Assembly: GCA_963971535.1 (NCBI GenBank)
Contig: OZ020587.1
Coordinates: 161,456,350-161,520,349 of the forward strand
Origin: Notolepis coatsorum
Lineage: Eukaryota; Chordata; Actinopteri; Aulopiformes; Paralepididae
Direction of reading: 5' to 3'
Length of the DNA stretch: 64,000 nucleotides
The notes under the pieces were generated by a model, which had not been told where the DNA came from, ran no database searches, and saw only the letters and a program-made list of their open reading frames with translations. Positions 63,388-64,000 of this stretch are shown here, piece after piece (position 1 is the first letter of the stretch; the number at the start of each line of letters is the position of its first letter). A program made the position numbers and the translations under genes.

Positions 63388-64000
63388 CACTTTGATCGCC
63401 ATGGGTTAAATTCATAATTTACCATCCCTCGCCAGCTCTATTTGTCTATGGAGAAGTTCCCCTTCTTTGCAGGGCTATAACTTTTTAAATTCTATTGCTA
63501 AATTGCCATTATTATGGCCCATTCAATGTCCTATATGTATTGTTCAGGGTGTAGCAACGTTAAACTTTTTCATTCACATATTCATACTAAAATATGGTCT
63601 AAAGTATAAGTATGTTTTTATCGTTTTCTGCAGCTTTCTCCAGAACTAGATTTATAGCTCCAAATGCATTATATTGATGATGAAATACAGTTTGATAGCA
63701 ATCGGCGCGAGATAAAAACTGGACGTGGTTCTAGAAGTTACTACGTGTCATCTGATGATGACCGGATGGGCGGGGGATCGTTTATAATTCCGTGGGCAGC
63801 GTTAGATGATTCATCCAGAGTGGGTCATATGTTCATCATAGCAGTTTATATGGAACACGTTAGAATATAACGCTGAATCTTACCGTGGCTTCCTCGCGCC
63901 GCTGGCAGATGAGCGTGGAACAGAATTGTTTCTATTATGGGATGGAGAAATGCCCGATCCATTTCCAGGTTGTATAATAGTATATACGTCCAAATCATGT
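63388..64000 (+). mobile_element. piggyBac-like family D element, cut by the window edge
   Basis: Starts after TTAA (63,384-63,387) with CACTTTGATCGCCATGGG and follows the family D sequence through CCCCTTCTTTGCAGGGCTAT to the end of the window. Confidence 0.75.

Overview
The window looks like a piece of a teleost (ray-finned fish) chromosome. The only confident host gene is the 3' part of ubr3 (E3 ubiquitin-protein ligase UBR3), a vertebrate gene with spliced coding sequence. The rest is dense with fish-type mobile DNA: L2-like, L1-like and other non-LTR retrotransposons, a BEL/Pao LTR element, hAT elements with 8-bp target duplications, TTAA-flanked piggyBac-like elements, and tRNA-derived SINE-like repeats. 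It also holds an unusual amount of tandem-repeat DNA. The species cannot be named from the sequence alone.

Layout. Positions 1-33 kb lie downstream of ubr3 and are almost entirely repeats. They hold an L2-like LINE (1.29-2.9 kb), a 24-bp minisatellite (3.4-4.35 kb), a 62-bp satellite (5.7-6.3 kb), a 33-bp satellite split by a hAT element (7.4-8.9 kb), a second damaged L2 copy on the minus strand (13.4-14.9 kb), and a complete BEL/Pao retrotransposon (15,889-25,018) with near-identical 1.43-kb LTRs, a GTTGT target duplication and one uninterrupted 2036-codon gag-pol frame. Two possible small minus-strand exons (11.27 and 11.75 kb) and a repeat-poor stretch (11.9-12.5 kb) are the only hints of other host sequence here.

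Positions 33.9-62 kb hold seven ubr3 exons on the minus strand, read right to left: 61,984-61,860, 54,688-54,581, 54,094-53,969, 48,923-48,744, 41,851-41,642, 35,655-35,516 and 34,050-33,933. All seven join in frame with consensus GT/AG borders and end in the conserved UBR3 C-terminus. Earlier exons lie beyond position 64,000. The introns are filled with minisatellites (26-bp, 23-bp, 30-bp, 33-bp, 40-bp and about 48-bp units), hAT and piggyBac-like elements and GA/CT tracts. Several arrays start within a few bases of splice sites, and one has copied an exon's acceptor three times.

The main theme is how transposons and tandem repeats interact. A minisatellite descends from the coding tail of a LINE. 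A TTAA-targeting palindromic MITE family appears to have expanded into 30-bp arrays. hAT elements have inserted in minisatellites and in other hAT elements with readable target duplications. I see no bacterial genes, no CRISPR array and no genuine tRNA or rRNA gene.
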